This document shows, in pieces, positions 21,774-30,759 of a stretch of DNA of 64,000 bases. Below the pieces are notes generated by a model, which was not told the DNA's origin, searched no databases, and saw nothing but the letters and a program-made list of their open reading frames with translations. The translations under genes were made by a program, and so were the position numbers. Source of the stretch: Spirabiliibacterium mucosae. Its GTDB lineage: Bacteria; Pseudomonadota; Gammaproteobacteria; Enterobacterales; Pasteurellaceae. The DNA is taken from positions 1 through 64,000 of the forward strand of contig NZ_JABTBO010000006.1 in NCBI RefSeq assembly GCF_014884965.1, given 5' to 3'. Within the stretch, counting starts at the first letter, position 1; each line of letters begins with the position of its first letter.

Positions 21774-22238
21774 GTGACAGACAAGATTGAAATATTCACC
21801 GACGGCTCATGTTTGGGCAACCCAGGCCCTGGCGGCGTGGGGGTGTTGTTGCGCTACAAACAGCATGAAAAAACGATTTCACAAGGCTATGCGCGCACCA
21901 CCAACAACCGCATGGAGCTGCTGGCCGTGATCCTTGCGCTGGAGTCACTTAAGCGTGCGTGTAACGTGGTGCTTTACAGCGACAGCCAATATATGAAAAA
22001 CGGCATTAATCAGTGGATCCACAACTGGAAGCGCAACAACTGGCGCACGGCGGCCAAGCAGCCGGTGAAAAACAAAGATTTATGGCAGCGGCTTGATGAC
22101 GCCATTGCCCGCCACCAAATTGAGTGGCACTGGGTGAAAGGCCACGCAGGGCACGTGGAAAACGAGCGCGTGGACGCCCTTGCCCGCCAAGGGGCGGAAA
22201 ACCCAACACGGGAAGATGAAGGCTACTGCGAAGGCTGA
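21774..22238 (+). CDS. rnhA: Ribonuclease HI
   Basis: Degrades the RNA strand of RNA-DNA hybrids. 154 residues, as in E. coli (155). Catalytic residues: D in [15 protein letters not shown] in [10 protein letters not shown] in YSDSQY, and the His-containing WVKGHAGH loop. The start is GTG 21774, with AAGGAG nine bases upstream; an upstream open extension overlaps dnaQ and is rejected. The 3' end overlaps the opposite-strand yafS by 16 bases. Confidence 0.95.
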   Translation: MTDKIEIFTDGSCLGNPGPGGVGVLLRYKQHEKTISQGYARTTNNRMELLAVILALESLKRACNVVLYSDSQYMKNGINQWIHNWKRNNWRTAAKQPVKNKDLWQRLDDAIARHQIEWHWVKGHAGHVENERVDALARQGAENPTREDEGYCEG

Positions 22239-22939
22239 GAAGACGCGCTCGGGCGCGAGGTCAAGGCGGTGCTCGGCTGCAACAGTGGCTGGCGAAACCG
22301 CACTTTTTCCGTGTTGAGTGTTGGCGAAAGGCGCGTTTTGCGTGCCACAATCGCGCGCAGGTGATTGCCTGAGAGCAATGAGAGCCGCCCAAGCGAGGCG
22401 CTGTCGATAATCTCAAAGCCGAGCAAATCGAGCCAGTCGATCACGCGGTAGAGAATAAACTGACGAAAAGGCAAAGTGCGGTTGCGCGCGCTGACGTCGT
22501 GAAATTGCCGCTTGCACACCAAGGTGCTGCACGGGTTGAACAGCGAAAGGAAAAGATAACCATCGTCGCACAGCACGCGGTTGACCTCGCGCAGCACTTG
22601 GTGCGGGTCTTGGCAAAAATTCAAGGTGTTGGCCAGCCAGCAGTTATCCACACTGGTTTCCACCAATGGCAGGTGGTTGAGGTCGGCTTTGACCAGCACG
22701 CGCGCACTGTTGTGGGTGAAGTGCTCTGGATTGGCGCTGAGCTGCAAATTGAGATTTTGCCCATCGGGGGGTAGAAGTTCCCCACTTAAATTGCCGAGAA
22801 ACACATGCGAAAGGGCGCGGCGCTTGTGCGCCCAAGGCGTGAAAAACGCACTCAACGCCTGGCAGTATCGCTCACCGTGTTTGAGCTGCTGCCAGCTGTG
22901 GGGCTGCTTGAATGCCGTGGTGGATTTGGCGCGCTGCAT
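22223..22939 (-). CDS. yafS: YafS-like SAM-dependent methyltransferase
   Basis: Class I methyltransferase-like protein of 238 residues, with features of methyltransferase domain 11: [43 protein letters not shown] in pieces at about 90-140. The usual glycine-rich SAM motif is weak in the N-terminal third. The position between rnhA and gloB is the same as yafS in E. coli, whose substrate is unknown. It is divergent from gloB over 29 bases. Confidence 0.85.
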   Translation of the reverse strand: MQRAKSTTAFKQPHSWQQLKHGERYCQALSAFFTPWAHKRRALSHVFLGNLSGELLPPDGQNLNLQLSANPEHFTHNSARVLVKADLNHLPLVETSVDNCWLANTLNFCQDPHQVLREVNRVLCDDGYLFLSLFNPCSTLVCKRQFHDVSARNRTLPFRQFILYRVIDWLDLLGFEIIDSASLGRLSLLSGNHLRAIVARKTRLSPTLNTEKVRFRQPLLQPSTALTSRPSASSQPSQ

Positions 22940-22968
22940 GATGTTCTCCCAACTGTTAAGGACACACT

Positions 22969-23664
22969 ATGTTGATACCATTAAATGCATTAAATGACAA
23001 CTATATTTGGCTTTATCAAAGTCATCAACGCGGCGCGTTGATCATCGACCCAGCCGAATCTGAGCCCGTGTTGGAATACCTCAGTGCGCATAGCATGACG
23101 CCGGCGGCCATTTTGATCACCCACAACCATGGCGATCACACCGGCGGCATAGCCGGTATTGTGGCGCGTTACCCAGCGCTTGAAGTCTACGCTCCGCGTG
23201 AGGTGGCAGGTGATTTTCACGTTGTGGTGCCCGATAGCCCGTTGTCGATTGCCGGCTACACCGTTGAGGTGCTGCCGACCTTTGGCCACACCCAAGGGCA
23301 TGTGAGCTATGTGATTGAAGGGCATCTGTTTTGTGGCGACAGCCTGTTTTCAGCCGGCTGCGGGCGGGTGTTCACGGGCGATTATGCTGCGATGTTTGCA
23401 GGCTTAAAGCGCATCAATCAGCTGCCTGCGGACACCATTGTTTGCCCCGCCCATGAATACACCCGTGCGAACCTCGCCTTCGCCCAAGCCAAATGCCCGA
23501 GTGCGGCGGTGGATGAAGCGATGGCGCGCGTGGAGGCTTTGCGCAAGGCCGGCAAACCAAGCTTGCCGACCACGTTGAAAGCAGAGCGGGAAATCAACCC
23601 GTTTTTGCAAGCGCAAACGCTGGAGGAATTCACGCGCTTGCGCCAAGCCAAAGATAACTTTTAG
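22969..23664 (+). CDS. gloB: Hydroxyacylglutathione hydrolase (glyoxalase II)
   Basis: Hydrolyses S-lactoylglutathione to lactate and glutathione, the second step of methylglyoxal detoxification. Metallo-beta-lactamase fold with the zinc motif THNHGDHTGG at about residues 51-60, GHTQGHVSY, FCGDSLFSAGCGR and CPAHEYT. 231 residues. It overlaps the convergent ampG stop by four bases. Confidence 0.94.
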   Translation: MLIPLNALNDNYIWLYQSHQRGALIIDPAESEPVLEYLSAHSMTPAAILITHNHGDHTGGIAGIVARYPALEVYAPREVAGDFHVVVPDSPLSIAGYTVEVLPTFGHTQGHVSYVIEGHLFCGDSLFSAGCGRVFTGDYAAMFAGLKRINQLPADTIVCPAHEYTRANLAFAQAKCPSAAVDEAMARVEALRKAGKPSLPTTLKAEREINPFLQAQTLEEFTRLRQAKDNF

Positions 23665-24956
23665 ACCGCACTTTCACTTTTGGCTTGCTTTTCGCCATTC
23701 CACGGGGCGGCCCACATCAGGCACAGCATGCCAGGGATGGCGATAACAAAGCAGAACCAAAAGTAGTGATAGTAGCCAAAAAATTCAATGAGCGAGCCGG
23801 CAAAGGAGTTGAAGATCGTGCGCGGCAGGGCGGCGAGGCTGGTCATCAGCGCCAGCTGCGTTGCGGTGTAAAGCGGGTTGGTTTCCCGCGCCATAAACGC
23901 CACAAAGGCCGAAGTGCCAAGCCCGATGCCGATATATTCCGCCGCCACCACAATGGTCAAAATCACCAGCGCTTTGGTGTCCACCACATCGAAGTGGCCA
24001 TAAGAGGCGAGCCAAGCAAAGCCGAGAATAGTGACAATTTGCACCAGCCCAAACAGCCACAGCGCGCGGTTGATGCCAATTTTGAGCATAATCACGCCAC
24101 CTGCGATGCCCGCGAGCAGCATTGGCCACACCGAGGCATTTTTCACCACCAAGCCAATTTGCGTTTTGCTAAAGCCCATGTCGTAATAAAACGGCGTGAT
24201 AAGTGCGGTGGCCATGGTGTCACCGATTTTATACAAAAAGATAAACACCAAAATCCCAAGTGCCGAGACAAGCCCTTTGCGGGTGAAAAACTCGTTGAAC
24301 GGCTCAACCACCATGGCACGTAAAGTGCGGTTGCGTCCTAAATCAATTTTTGGCTCAAAGGCTAAAAACAGCGTCATCAAAATCCCTGGCAGCATGAAAA
24401 GTGCGGTGATCATAAACACGCTGCGCCACGGCAAAATATCGGCCAAAATCAGCGACAAAGAGCCTGGCACAAAGCCCGCGATGCGATAAGCATTAACACT
24501 GAGCGAGTTGCCAAGGCCGAGCTCTGCATCAGGCAGGATTTCGCGGCGATAAGCGTCAATCACAATATCTTGCGTGGCGGAGAAAAACGCCACCAGCGTG
24601 GCAAGTGCGGCAATCAGTGTCAGCTGGCTGTGCTCTTTGGGATCTAAAAAGCCAAACAACGCAAGGGAGACGATTAATAACACTTGTGAAATCAGCATCC
24701 AGCCCCGGCGGCGGCCGAGAAACGGCGGCACATAGCGGTCAAGCACCGGTGACCAGAGGAACTTCCAAATATAGGGCAGGCCGGTGAGGGCAAAAAAGCC
24801 GATGGTTTTTAAATCCACCTCTTGGGTGCGCAGCCACAGCGGGATGAGTGAAATGATGATATACAGCGGTAGGCCGGAGCTAAACCCCGCAAAAAGGCAG
24901 ATCAGCATTCGGCGAGTGAAAATTTGCTGCATTAAGGTTGGTGCTTGATCACGCAT
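23661..24956 (-). CDS. ampG: Muropeptide permease AmpG (MFS)
   Basis: Imports anhydro-muropeptides for cell-wall recycling. Major facilitator protein of 431 residues with about 12 helices. The conserved LPYIWKFLWSPVLDRY motif lies between helices 2 and 3, and ATQDIVIDAYRREIL lies near residue 130; both are typical of AmpG. It ends at a stop that overlaps gloB. Several USS copies lie inside the coding sequence. Confidence 0.93.
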   Translation of the reverse strand: MRDQAPTLMQQIFTRRMLICLFAGFSSGLPLYIIISLIPLWLRTQEVDLKTIGFFALTGLPYIWKFLWSPVLDRYVPPFLGRRRGWMLISQVLLIVSLALFGFLDPKEHSQLTLIAALATLVAFFSATQDIVIDAYRREILPDAELGLGNSLSVNAYRIAGFVPGSLSLILADILPWRSVFMITALFMLPGILMTLFLAFEPKIDLGRNRTLRAMVVEPFNEFFTRKGLVSALGILVFIFLYKIGDTMATALITPFYYDMGFSKTQIGLVVKNASVWPMLLAGIAGGVIMLKIGINRALWLFGLVQIVTILGFAWLASYGHFDVVDTKALVILTIVVAAEYIGIGLGTSAFVAFMARETNPLYTATQLALMTSLAALPRTIFNSFAGSLIEFFGYYHYFWFCFVIAIPGMLCLMWAAPWNGEKQAKSESAV

Positions 24957-25005
24957 GAAACATCCTTAAAAACCGCACTTTGAATGGCAAAATGCGGTCG
25001 GGTGG

Positions 25006-26022
25006 TTAGTCTTGGTAGCCGTTTGGATTATTTTTTTGCCAATTCCAGGTGTCTTGCATCATCTGCTCAAGGCTAAATTGCGTTTTCCAGCCCAGCTCAC
25101 GCTCGGCGCGGCTTGGGTTGGAGTAGCAAGTGGCGATGTCACCTGGGCGGCGCGGCACAATTTTGTATGGGATTGTGATGTTGTTGGCTTTTTCAAACGC
25201 GTGCACCATGTCGAGCACGGAGTAGCCTTGGCCGGTGCCGAGGTTGTAAATGTGCAAGCCGCTGTCGCCTTGGTGGCGGTCAAGCGCCTTCAAATGGCCG
25301 AGGGCAAGGTCGACCACGTGGATATAATCGCGCACGCCCGTGCCGTCTGGGGTGTCGTAGTCATTGCCGAAAATCGACAGCTCTTTGAGCTTGCCGATTG
25401 CTACTTGGCTAATATACGGCAGCAAGTTGTTCGGGATGCCGTTCGGATCTTCACCAATTTGGCCGCTTGGGTGCGCGCCCACAGGGTTGAAGTAGCGCAG
25501 CAAAGTCACGCTCCAACGTGAGTCAGAGGCCGCCACGTCGGTTAAAATGCGCTCCACCATAAATTTTGATGTGCCGTACGGATTGGTGGTGCCACCCACA
25601 GGGCAGTCTTCGGTGATCGGCACGGTTTGCGGGTCGCCGTAGACGGTGGCGGATGAGCTAAACACGATGGTGAACACGCCTGCGTTGCGCATTTCGTCAA
25701 TCAAATTGAGGGTGCCTTCGACATTGTTACGGTAATATTCAATGGGTTTTTGCACACTTTCGCCCACCGCTTTGAGGCCAGCAAAGTGGATCACGGCAGT
25801 GATTTTATGTTGGCTGAAGATCTCTTGCAGCGCGATGCTGTCGTTGATATCGCCTAAATAAAACGGCACAGTTTTGCCCGTGAGCGCACTCACACGCTCT
25901 AATGACGTGGCGCTCGCGTTGGAGAGGTTGTCTAAAACCACCACGTCTTGGCCTGCGTTTAACAGCTCTAACACGGTGTGTGATCCAATGTAGCCTGCGC
26001 CACCTGTAACTAAAATTGCCAT
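25006..26022 (-). CDS. galE: UDP-glucose 4-epimerase
   Basis: Interconverts UDP-glucose and UDP-galactose for sugar metabolism and for surface polysaccharides. Extended SDR with NAD-binding [10 protein letters not shown] at residues 6-15 and the catalytic YGTSK motif at about 149-153, preceded by FSSSATVYG. 338 residues. The ATG at 26020-26022 has GGAGG upstream. It stands alone, not in a gal operon; this is common in Pasteurellaceae, where galE serves lipooligosaccharide or capsule synthesis. Confidence 0.95.
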   Translation of the reverse strand: MAILVTGGAGYIGSHTVLELLNAGQDVVVLDNLSNASATSLERVSALTGKTVPFYLGDINDSIALQEIFSQHKITAVIHFAGLKAVGESVQKPIEYYRNNVEGTLNLIDEMRNAGVFTIVFSSSATVYGDPQTVPITEDCPVGGTTNPYGTSKFMVERILTDVAASDSRWSVTLLRYFNPVGAHPSGQIGEDPNGIPNNLLPYISQVAIGKLKELSIFGNDYDTPDGTGVRDYIHVVDLALGHLKALDRHQGDSGLHIYNLGTGQGYSVLDMVHAFEKANNITIPYKIVPRRPGDIATCYSNPSRAERELGWKTQFSLEQMMQDTWNWQKNNPNGYQD

Positions 26023-26144
26023 ACTTGCGTCCTCCAAAACAAATTTGTCTTAGTGTATAGCCTTTTGGCAAAAAATGCATCGCCCAAAGTCACAAAAAAG
26101 CGCAATTAAAACAAAAAACAGCGTTGCAAAAATTTTGAATAAGC

Positions 26145-26165
26145 TGATGGATTATTAATCCATCA
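26145..26165. promoter_or_regulatory. Perfect 21-base palindrome upstream of the purine permease
   Basis: Ten-base arms TGATGGATTA and TAATCCATCA flank a single T. It lies 44 bases before the permease ATG, in the galE-permease divergent spacer, and has no T run, so an operator is more likely than a terminator. It does not match the PurR box known to me (ACGCAAACGTTTGCGT). Confidence 0.55.
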
Positions 26166-26209
26166 TTGAGTAAAATAGCACCGCACTTTTATTAACCAAA
26201 GGAACTTTT

Positions 26210-27553
26210 ATGAACGCCCAAACCCCATCCAGCGAGCGCGGTTGGCTCGACAAACATTTTTCGTTGTCATCGCGCGGCAGCAACGTGCGCCAAGAGGTGA
26301 TCGCAGGCTTGACCACCTTTTTAGCGATGGTTTATTCCGTGATTGTGGTGCCGAATATGCTCAGCGCCGCAGGCTTCCCGCCGGAATCAGTGTTTATCGC
26401 CACCTGCTTGGTCGCCGGCCTCGGCTCGATTTTGATCGGCTTTTGGGCCAATGCGCCAATGGCGATTGGTTGCGCCATTTCACTGACCGCCTTCACTGCC
26501 TTTAGCTTGGTGCTCGGCCAGCAGGTGAGTATTCCTGTCGCGCTCGGCGCGGTGTTTTTAATGGGGGTGGTGTTCACGCTGATTAGCATAACCGGCATCC
26601 GCAGCTGGATTTTGCGCAACCTGCCAAGTGCGATTGCCAACGGCGCTGGCATCGGCATTGGGCTGTTTTTATTGCTGATTGCCGCCAACGGCGTGGGCTT
26701 GGTGATTAAAAACGACGCCGGCCTGCCAGTGAAAATGGGGGATTTCACTTCATTTCCTGTCATCATGGCGTTGGTCGGCTTGGCGGTGACCATCGGGCTT
26801 GAAAAGCTCAAAGTCAAAGGTGGCATTTTACTGGTGATTATCGCCATCACCATTATCGGCATTGTGGCCGACCCTGCCGTGACCTTCAGCGGTGAGATTT
26901 TCAAACAGCCGTCATTTGGAGAGCATTCATTGGTGATGGAGCTTGATATTTTAGGTGCGCTGCAGCCAGCGATTTTGCCTGTGGTGTTCGCACTGGTGAT
27001 GACCGCGGTGTTTGACGCCACCGGCACTATCCGCGCGGTGGCCGGCCAAGGCAATTTGCTCGACAAACAAGGGCAAATCATCAACGGCGGCAAAGCCTTG
27101 ACATCTGACTCCGTCAGCAGCGTGCTTTCAGGGTTGCTCGGCACAGCACCAGCGGCGGTGTATATTGAATCCGCCGCGGGCACAGCCGCGGGGGGCAAAA
27201 CTGGCATCACCGCAATTGTGGTTGGCGTGTTGTTTTTGTTGATGATCTTCTTCCAACCATTGGCCTTCATTGTACCAGCCTATGCCACGGCGCCGGCGTT
27301 GATGTATGTGGGGTTGTTGATGCTCAGCAATGTTTCCAAGCTCGATTTCAATGACTTTGTTGGCGCTATGAGTGGGCTTATTTGCGCGGTGTTTATCGTG
27401 CTGACCGCCAACATCGTCACCGGCATCATGCTCGGCTTTGCAAGCTTGGTGATTGGCCGTGTGGTCTCAGGCGAGTTTAAAAAGCTCAACCTCGGCACGG
27501 TGATCATCGCCATCGCCTTGGTTGCTTTTTACGCAGGGCATTGGGCGATTTAA
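26210..27553 (+). CDS. Adenine/guanine/hypoxanthine permease (AzgA-like, NCS2)
   Basis: Inner-membrane purine:proton symporter of the AzgA-like branch (E. coli PurP, YjcD, GhxP/GhxQ). 447 residues with about 13 hydrophobic segments; conserved features are [26 protein letters not shown] near the N-terminus, [18 protein letters not shown], and [13 protein letters not shown] around 320. An AAAGGAAC ribosome-binding sequence precedes the ATG. A perfect palindrome upstream may be its operator. The exact base specificity cannot be told from sequence. Confidence 0.9.
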   Translation: MNAQTPSSERGWLDKHFSLSSRGSNVRQEVIAGLTTFLAMVYSVIVVPNMLSAAGFPPESVFIATCLVAGLGSILIGFWANAPMAIGCAISLTAFTAFSLVLGQQVSIPVALGAVFLMGVVFTLISITGIRSWILRNLPSAIANGAGIGIGLFLLLIAANGVGLVIKNDAGLPVKMGDFTSFPVIMALVGLAVTIGLEKLKVKGGILLVIIAITIIGIVADPAVTFSGEIFKQPSFGEHSLVMELDILGALQPAILPVVFALVMTAVFDATGTIRAVAGQGNLLDKQGQIINGGKALTSDSVSSVLSGLLGTAPAAVYIESAAGTAAGGKTGITAIVVGVLFLLMIFFQPLAFIVPAYATAPALMYVGLLMLSNVSKLDFNDFVGAMSGLICAVFIVLTANIVTGIMLGFASLVIGRVVSGEFKKLNLGTVIIAIALVAFYAGHWAI

Positions 27554-27569
27554 CCGCACTTTGACAGAC

Positions 27570-27595
27570 AATCCGCCTGTATGGGCGGATTTTTT
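27570..27595. terminator. Bidirectional terminator between permease and tilS
   Basis: AATCCGCC and GGCGGATT arms with a short loop and a T run on the plus strand, between convergent genes. Confidence 0.8.
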
Positions 27596-28874
27596 ATGCC
27601 TGCACGTTGAACACGCCCAAAGCGGCAATTAGCTCATCATTGACGAAAATTAACGGAGTGCGGCAGCGTACCCACGGCGGGATGCCAAACTGCTGCCAGA
27701 GTTTTTTTATCTCGGTGTTACGCGCTGTTGGCCTTAACCGCACTTTGCCGCTGTAATCAAACCGCACTTGCACTTTTGGCCACGGCTGGCCTAAGGTAAA
27801 AGTGCGGTCAAGCCAGGTGATTTCACCTTGTGACAAATGCAGCTGGCCAAGGCCGTCGGGCAACGTGAGGCTGTGGCCGTCCATCAGCCAGCCTTGCCAG
27901 TGCCGTGTGGGGGCAAAGTGCGGTGTCAAATAAAGCCGATGTTGAAAGCGCCGCACCACGCGCTCACCCACGCTCACCTGCGGGCAGGCATCGTGCTTGG
28001 CGCCAATCACATTGTCAAGCACTGCCGAGAGCTGCTTTTGGCTCGGAGGCGAGGCCAGCTCGCGTGTCAGCCAGTGGCGTAATAAAGCCAATTGCAAGTG
28101 CGTTGACAGCCTGTGCCAATCGCGCACGCTCAAGCTGGCGTCCTGCGCATTAAAACGCGGGGCAAAGTGCGGTTGCAACAGCTCGTTAATCAACGCTTGC
28201 TGCTGGGCACACTGCTCAGCGCTTTGGGCGATCATGTGGTCAATCTGCCCCCAGCGTTGGCGCAGCGGTGGCAAAATCGTGTGCCTGAGAAAGTTGCGAT
28301 CAAAGCGCGTGTCGGCGTTGCTTTCATCCTCTACCCACGCCACATTATGCGCTTGCACAAAGGCAAGCAGGCTGTCGCGCGTTTGCGTCAGCAGTGGGCG
28401 AAAATGCACCATCTCGCCACGGCGTTTCATCACCAGCATGGCGCTCAAGCCTTGCAAACCGCTGCCACGCTTAAGCGCAAGCAAAAAGGTTTCGCTTTGA
28501 TCCTGCGCGTGGTGGGCAGTGACAAGCATTTCATTCGGCTGGCAAAGCCGCGTAAATACAGCATAACGCGCCTGCCTGGCTTGCGCCTCGATGTTGCTGC
28601 CACTTAACTTGACGTGTTCAATCACCATCGGCACGCCCAGCTGGGCACACAGCGCTTGACAGTGCGCCGCCCACGCGTCCGCCTTTGGGCTTAAGCCATG
28701 GTGAATATGCACCGCGCGCAGCTCAACGTGCGGGTGTTGCGTTTGATATTGCGCGAATAAAAGTAAAAGTGCGGTTGAATCCAGCCCGCCACTAAAGGCG
28801 AGCAGGAAGCGGTGCGTGTGTGGGGCGTGGTGCGCGAGGGTGGCGCAAAAGTTGGAATAAAGCCCCACAGTCAA
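27594..28874 (-). CDS. tilS: tRNA(Ile)-lysidine synthetase
   Basis: Converts C34 of the CAU anticodon of tRNA-Ile2 to lysidine; essential. P-loop SGGLDST at about residues 29-35, a TAHHAQDQSETFLLALKRGSGLQGL block, and N-terminal, middle and C-terminal TilS domains ending with GIPPWVRCRTPLIF. 426 residues, as expected. It lies four bases after pdxY. Confidence 0.94.
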   Translation of the reverse strand: MTVGLYSNFCATLAHHAPHTHRFLLAFSGGLDSTALLLLFAQYQTQHPHVELRAVHIHHGLSPKADAWAAHCQALCAQLGVPMVIEHVKLSGSNIEAQARQARYAVFTRLCQPNEMLVTAHHAQDQSETFLLALKRGSGLQGLSAMLVMKRRGEMVHFRPLLTQTRDSLLAFVQAHNVAWVEDESNADTRFDRNFLRHTILPPLRQRWGQIDHMIAQSAEQCAQQQALINELLQPHFAPRFNAQDASLSVRDWHRLSTHLQLALLRHWLTRELASPPSQKQLSAVLDNVIGAKHDACPQVSVGERVVRRFQHRLYLTPHFAPTRHWQGWLMDGHSLTLPDGLGQLHLSQGEITWLDRTFTLGQPWPKVQVRFDYSGKVRLRPTARNTEIKKLWQQFGIPPWVRCRTPLIFVNDELIAALGVFNVQA

Positions 28875-28877
28875 GCC

Positions 28878-29741
28878 TTAGGCGATCTTCTCAGCGCGGT
28901 AGTGGCTTTGCGGCTGCATGATTTCACGCCGTGCGGCGACAATTTGCAGCTCGTATTTGCCCGCGCGCTGGGTGGCGCTCATCACATCATTGACAGCATT
29001 AGCGGTGTGCTCAAAGGCGCTGACATCGTCCATGCCATTGAGCAAATTAGCTAAAAACACGCCGCTGGTCAAATCACCCACGCCGACAGGCTCACGCCCA
29101 ACAAACTCATGCAGCGGGCGGCTGATATGCCAAATGCCCGCTGTTGTTGCGAGGATCATCTCAAACTTCGAGCTGTCTTTGCCAACTTTGCTTAAGTGCT
29201 TCACCAGCACCTTTTTCACCCCGCGTGAGAGCAGGTGCTCAATCGCCTTGAGCGCGCCGGTGAAATCTTCCACTTTGAGGCCGGTGAGCTCACGCAGCTC
29301 AATCAAATTTGGCGCTAAAATGTCCGCCTGCGGCAGGGCATCATGGATTAAAAACTCCGCCACACCCGGGGCGACAATGCAGCCTTTGTCTGGGTGGCCC
29401 ATCACGGGGTCACAAAAATACAATGCATTCGGGTTGAGTGATTTGATGCGTTGCACGGTGTTTAAAATCTCTTGGCCTTGCTCCGCGGCACCAATGTAGC
29501 CCGAGAGCACCGCATCGCACTCGTGTAGGGCGTCAATCTCGGCAATGCCTTGGGTGATTTCGGCAATTTGCTCTTTGGGGATCACCATCCCTTTCCATTT
29601 TTGGTATTGCGTGTGGTTGGAAAACTGCACCGTGTTGAGTGGCCACACATCCATGCCCAGCAGCTGCATCGGCAGCACCGCGGCTTTGTTGCCCGCGTAG
29701 CCATAGACCACGTGGGATTGAATGGATAAAACGTTTTTCAT
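28878..29741 (-). CDS. pdxY: Pyridoxal kinase PdxY
   Basis: Salvage kinase that makes pyridoxal 5'-phosphate. Ribokinase-like fold: [13 protein letters not shown] at residues 7-19, [25 protein letters not shown] and [12 protein letters not shown] with the catalytic Asp. 287 residues. It follows accA by 12 bases and precedes tilS, so accA-pdxY-tilS may be cotranscribed. Confidence 0.94.
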   Translation of the reverse strand: MKNVLSIQSHVVYGYAGNKAAVLPMQLLGMDVWPLNTVQFSNHTQYQKWKGMVIPKEQIAEITQGIAEIDALHECDAVLSGYIGAAEQGQEILNTVQRIKSLNPNALYFCDPVMGHPDKGCIVAPGVAEFLIHDALPQADILAPNLIELRELTGLKVEDFTGALKAIEHLLSRGVKKVLVKHLSKVGKDSSKFEMILATTAGIWHISRPLHEFVGREPVGVGDLTSGVFLANLLNGMDDVSAFEHTANAVNDVMSATQRAGKYELQIVAARREIMQPQSHYRAEKIA

Positions 29742-29753
29742 GGGTATCCTTTA

Positions 29754-30707
29754 TCAGCAGTAGCCGTAGCTCATCAAGCGGTCATAACGGCGGGCAAGCA
29801 AGGCGTCGCTATCCAAGGTGCTGAGCTCGTTGAGGTCATCAACAATGCGCGCTTTAAGCATTTTCGCCATCGCTGGCACGTCGCGGTGCGCGCCGCCTAA
29901 TGGCTCTTCAATGATGTTGTCGATGAGTTTCAACTCTTTGAGGCGCTTAGCGGTGATGCCCATCGCTTCTGCGGCCAGTGGCGCTTTTTCCGCACTTTTC
30001 CACAAAATCGAGGCGCAGCCTTCAGGCGAGATGACCGAATAGGTGCTGTATTGCAGCATATTGACTTTATCACCCACACCAATGGCCAGCGCGCCGCCAG
30101 AGCCACCTTCACCAATCACGGTGCACACCACCGGCACTTTCAGCGTTGACATCTCACGCAAATTGCGCGCAATCGCCTCTGATTGGCCGCGCTCTTCCGC
30201 GCCCACGCCGGGGTAGGCGCCTGGGGTGTCGATAAAGGTGATGATCGGCATGTTAAAGCGCTCAGCCAACTGCATCAAACGCAGCGCTTTGCGGTAGCCC
30301 TCAGGGGCGGGCATGCCAAAGTTGCGTTGCACCTTTTCTTTCACGCTGCGGCCTTTTTGGTGGCCAATCACCATCACAGGCTTGCCGTCAAGGCGGGCAA
30401 TGCCACCGACAATGGCTTTGTCGTCAGCAAAGGCGCGATCGCCTGCCAGCTCTTCAAACTCGGTGAAAATTTCGCTGATATAATCAAGTGTGTATGGGCG
30501 CTGTGGGTGGCGCGCCATTTTAGACACCTGCCATGGGTCAAGGTTGGCAAAGGTTTTTTTGGTTAACTCTTCGCTTTTTTTGCGCAAGCGTTTGATTTCA
30601 TCATCAAGATTGATTTTGTCATCTTCGTGAGTGACCGCGCGCAACGACTCAATTTTGGCCTCTAATTCCGCAATCGGCAACTCAAAATCTAAAAATTCCT
30701 GGCTCAT
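29754..30707 (-). CDS. accA: Acetyl-CoA carboxylase carboxyltransferase subunit alpha
   Basis: With AccD, transfers CO2 from biotin to acetyl-CoA to form malonyl-CoA. 317 residues starting [19 protein letters not shown] and containing the [10 protein letters not shown] and [10 protein letters not shown] motifs. Two ATGs stand in tandem; the second (30707) is chosen because AAGGA lies six bases before it and homologs start there. Downstream of dnaE, as in E. coli, with 52 bases between. Confidence 0.96.
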   Translation of the reverse strand: MSQEFLDFELPIAELEAKIESLRAVTHEDDKINLDDEIKRLRKKSEELTKKTFANLDPWQVSKMARHPQRPYTLDYISEIFTEFEELAGDRAFADDKAIVGGIARLDGKPVMVIGHQKGRSVKEKVQRNFGMPAPEGYRKALRLMQLAERFNMPIITFIDTPGAYPGVGAEERGQSEAIARNLREMSTLKVPVVCTVIGEGGSGGALAIGVGDKVNMLQYSTYSVISPEGCASILWKSAEKAPLAAEAMGITAKRLKELKLIDNIIEEPLGGAHRDVPAMAKMLKARIVDDLNELSTLDSDALLARRYDRLMSYGYC

Positions 30708-30759
30708 CATATTTCCTTAAATCAAGGTGTTTTGGTGTATTTTGGCAGTATAGCACAAA

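Noticed and set aside
21707-21820. N-terminal extension of dnaQ
   Set aside because: The internal ATG at 21706 has a ribosome-binding site and matches homolog starts; the extension covers the rnhA promoter and start.
26332-27270. Long open frame of 312 codons on the minus strand
   Set aside because: Antisense to the purine permease; low-complexity, repetitive residues and no family resemblance.
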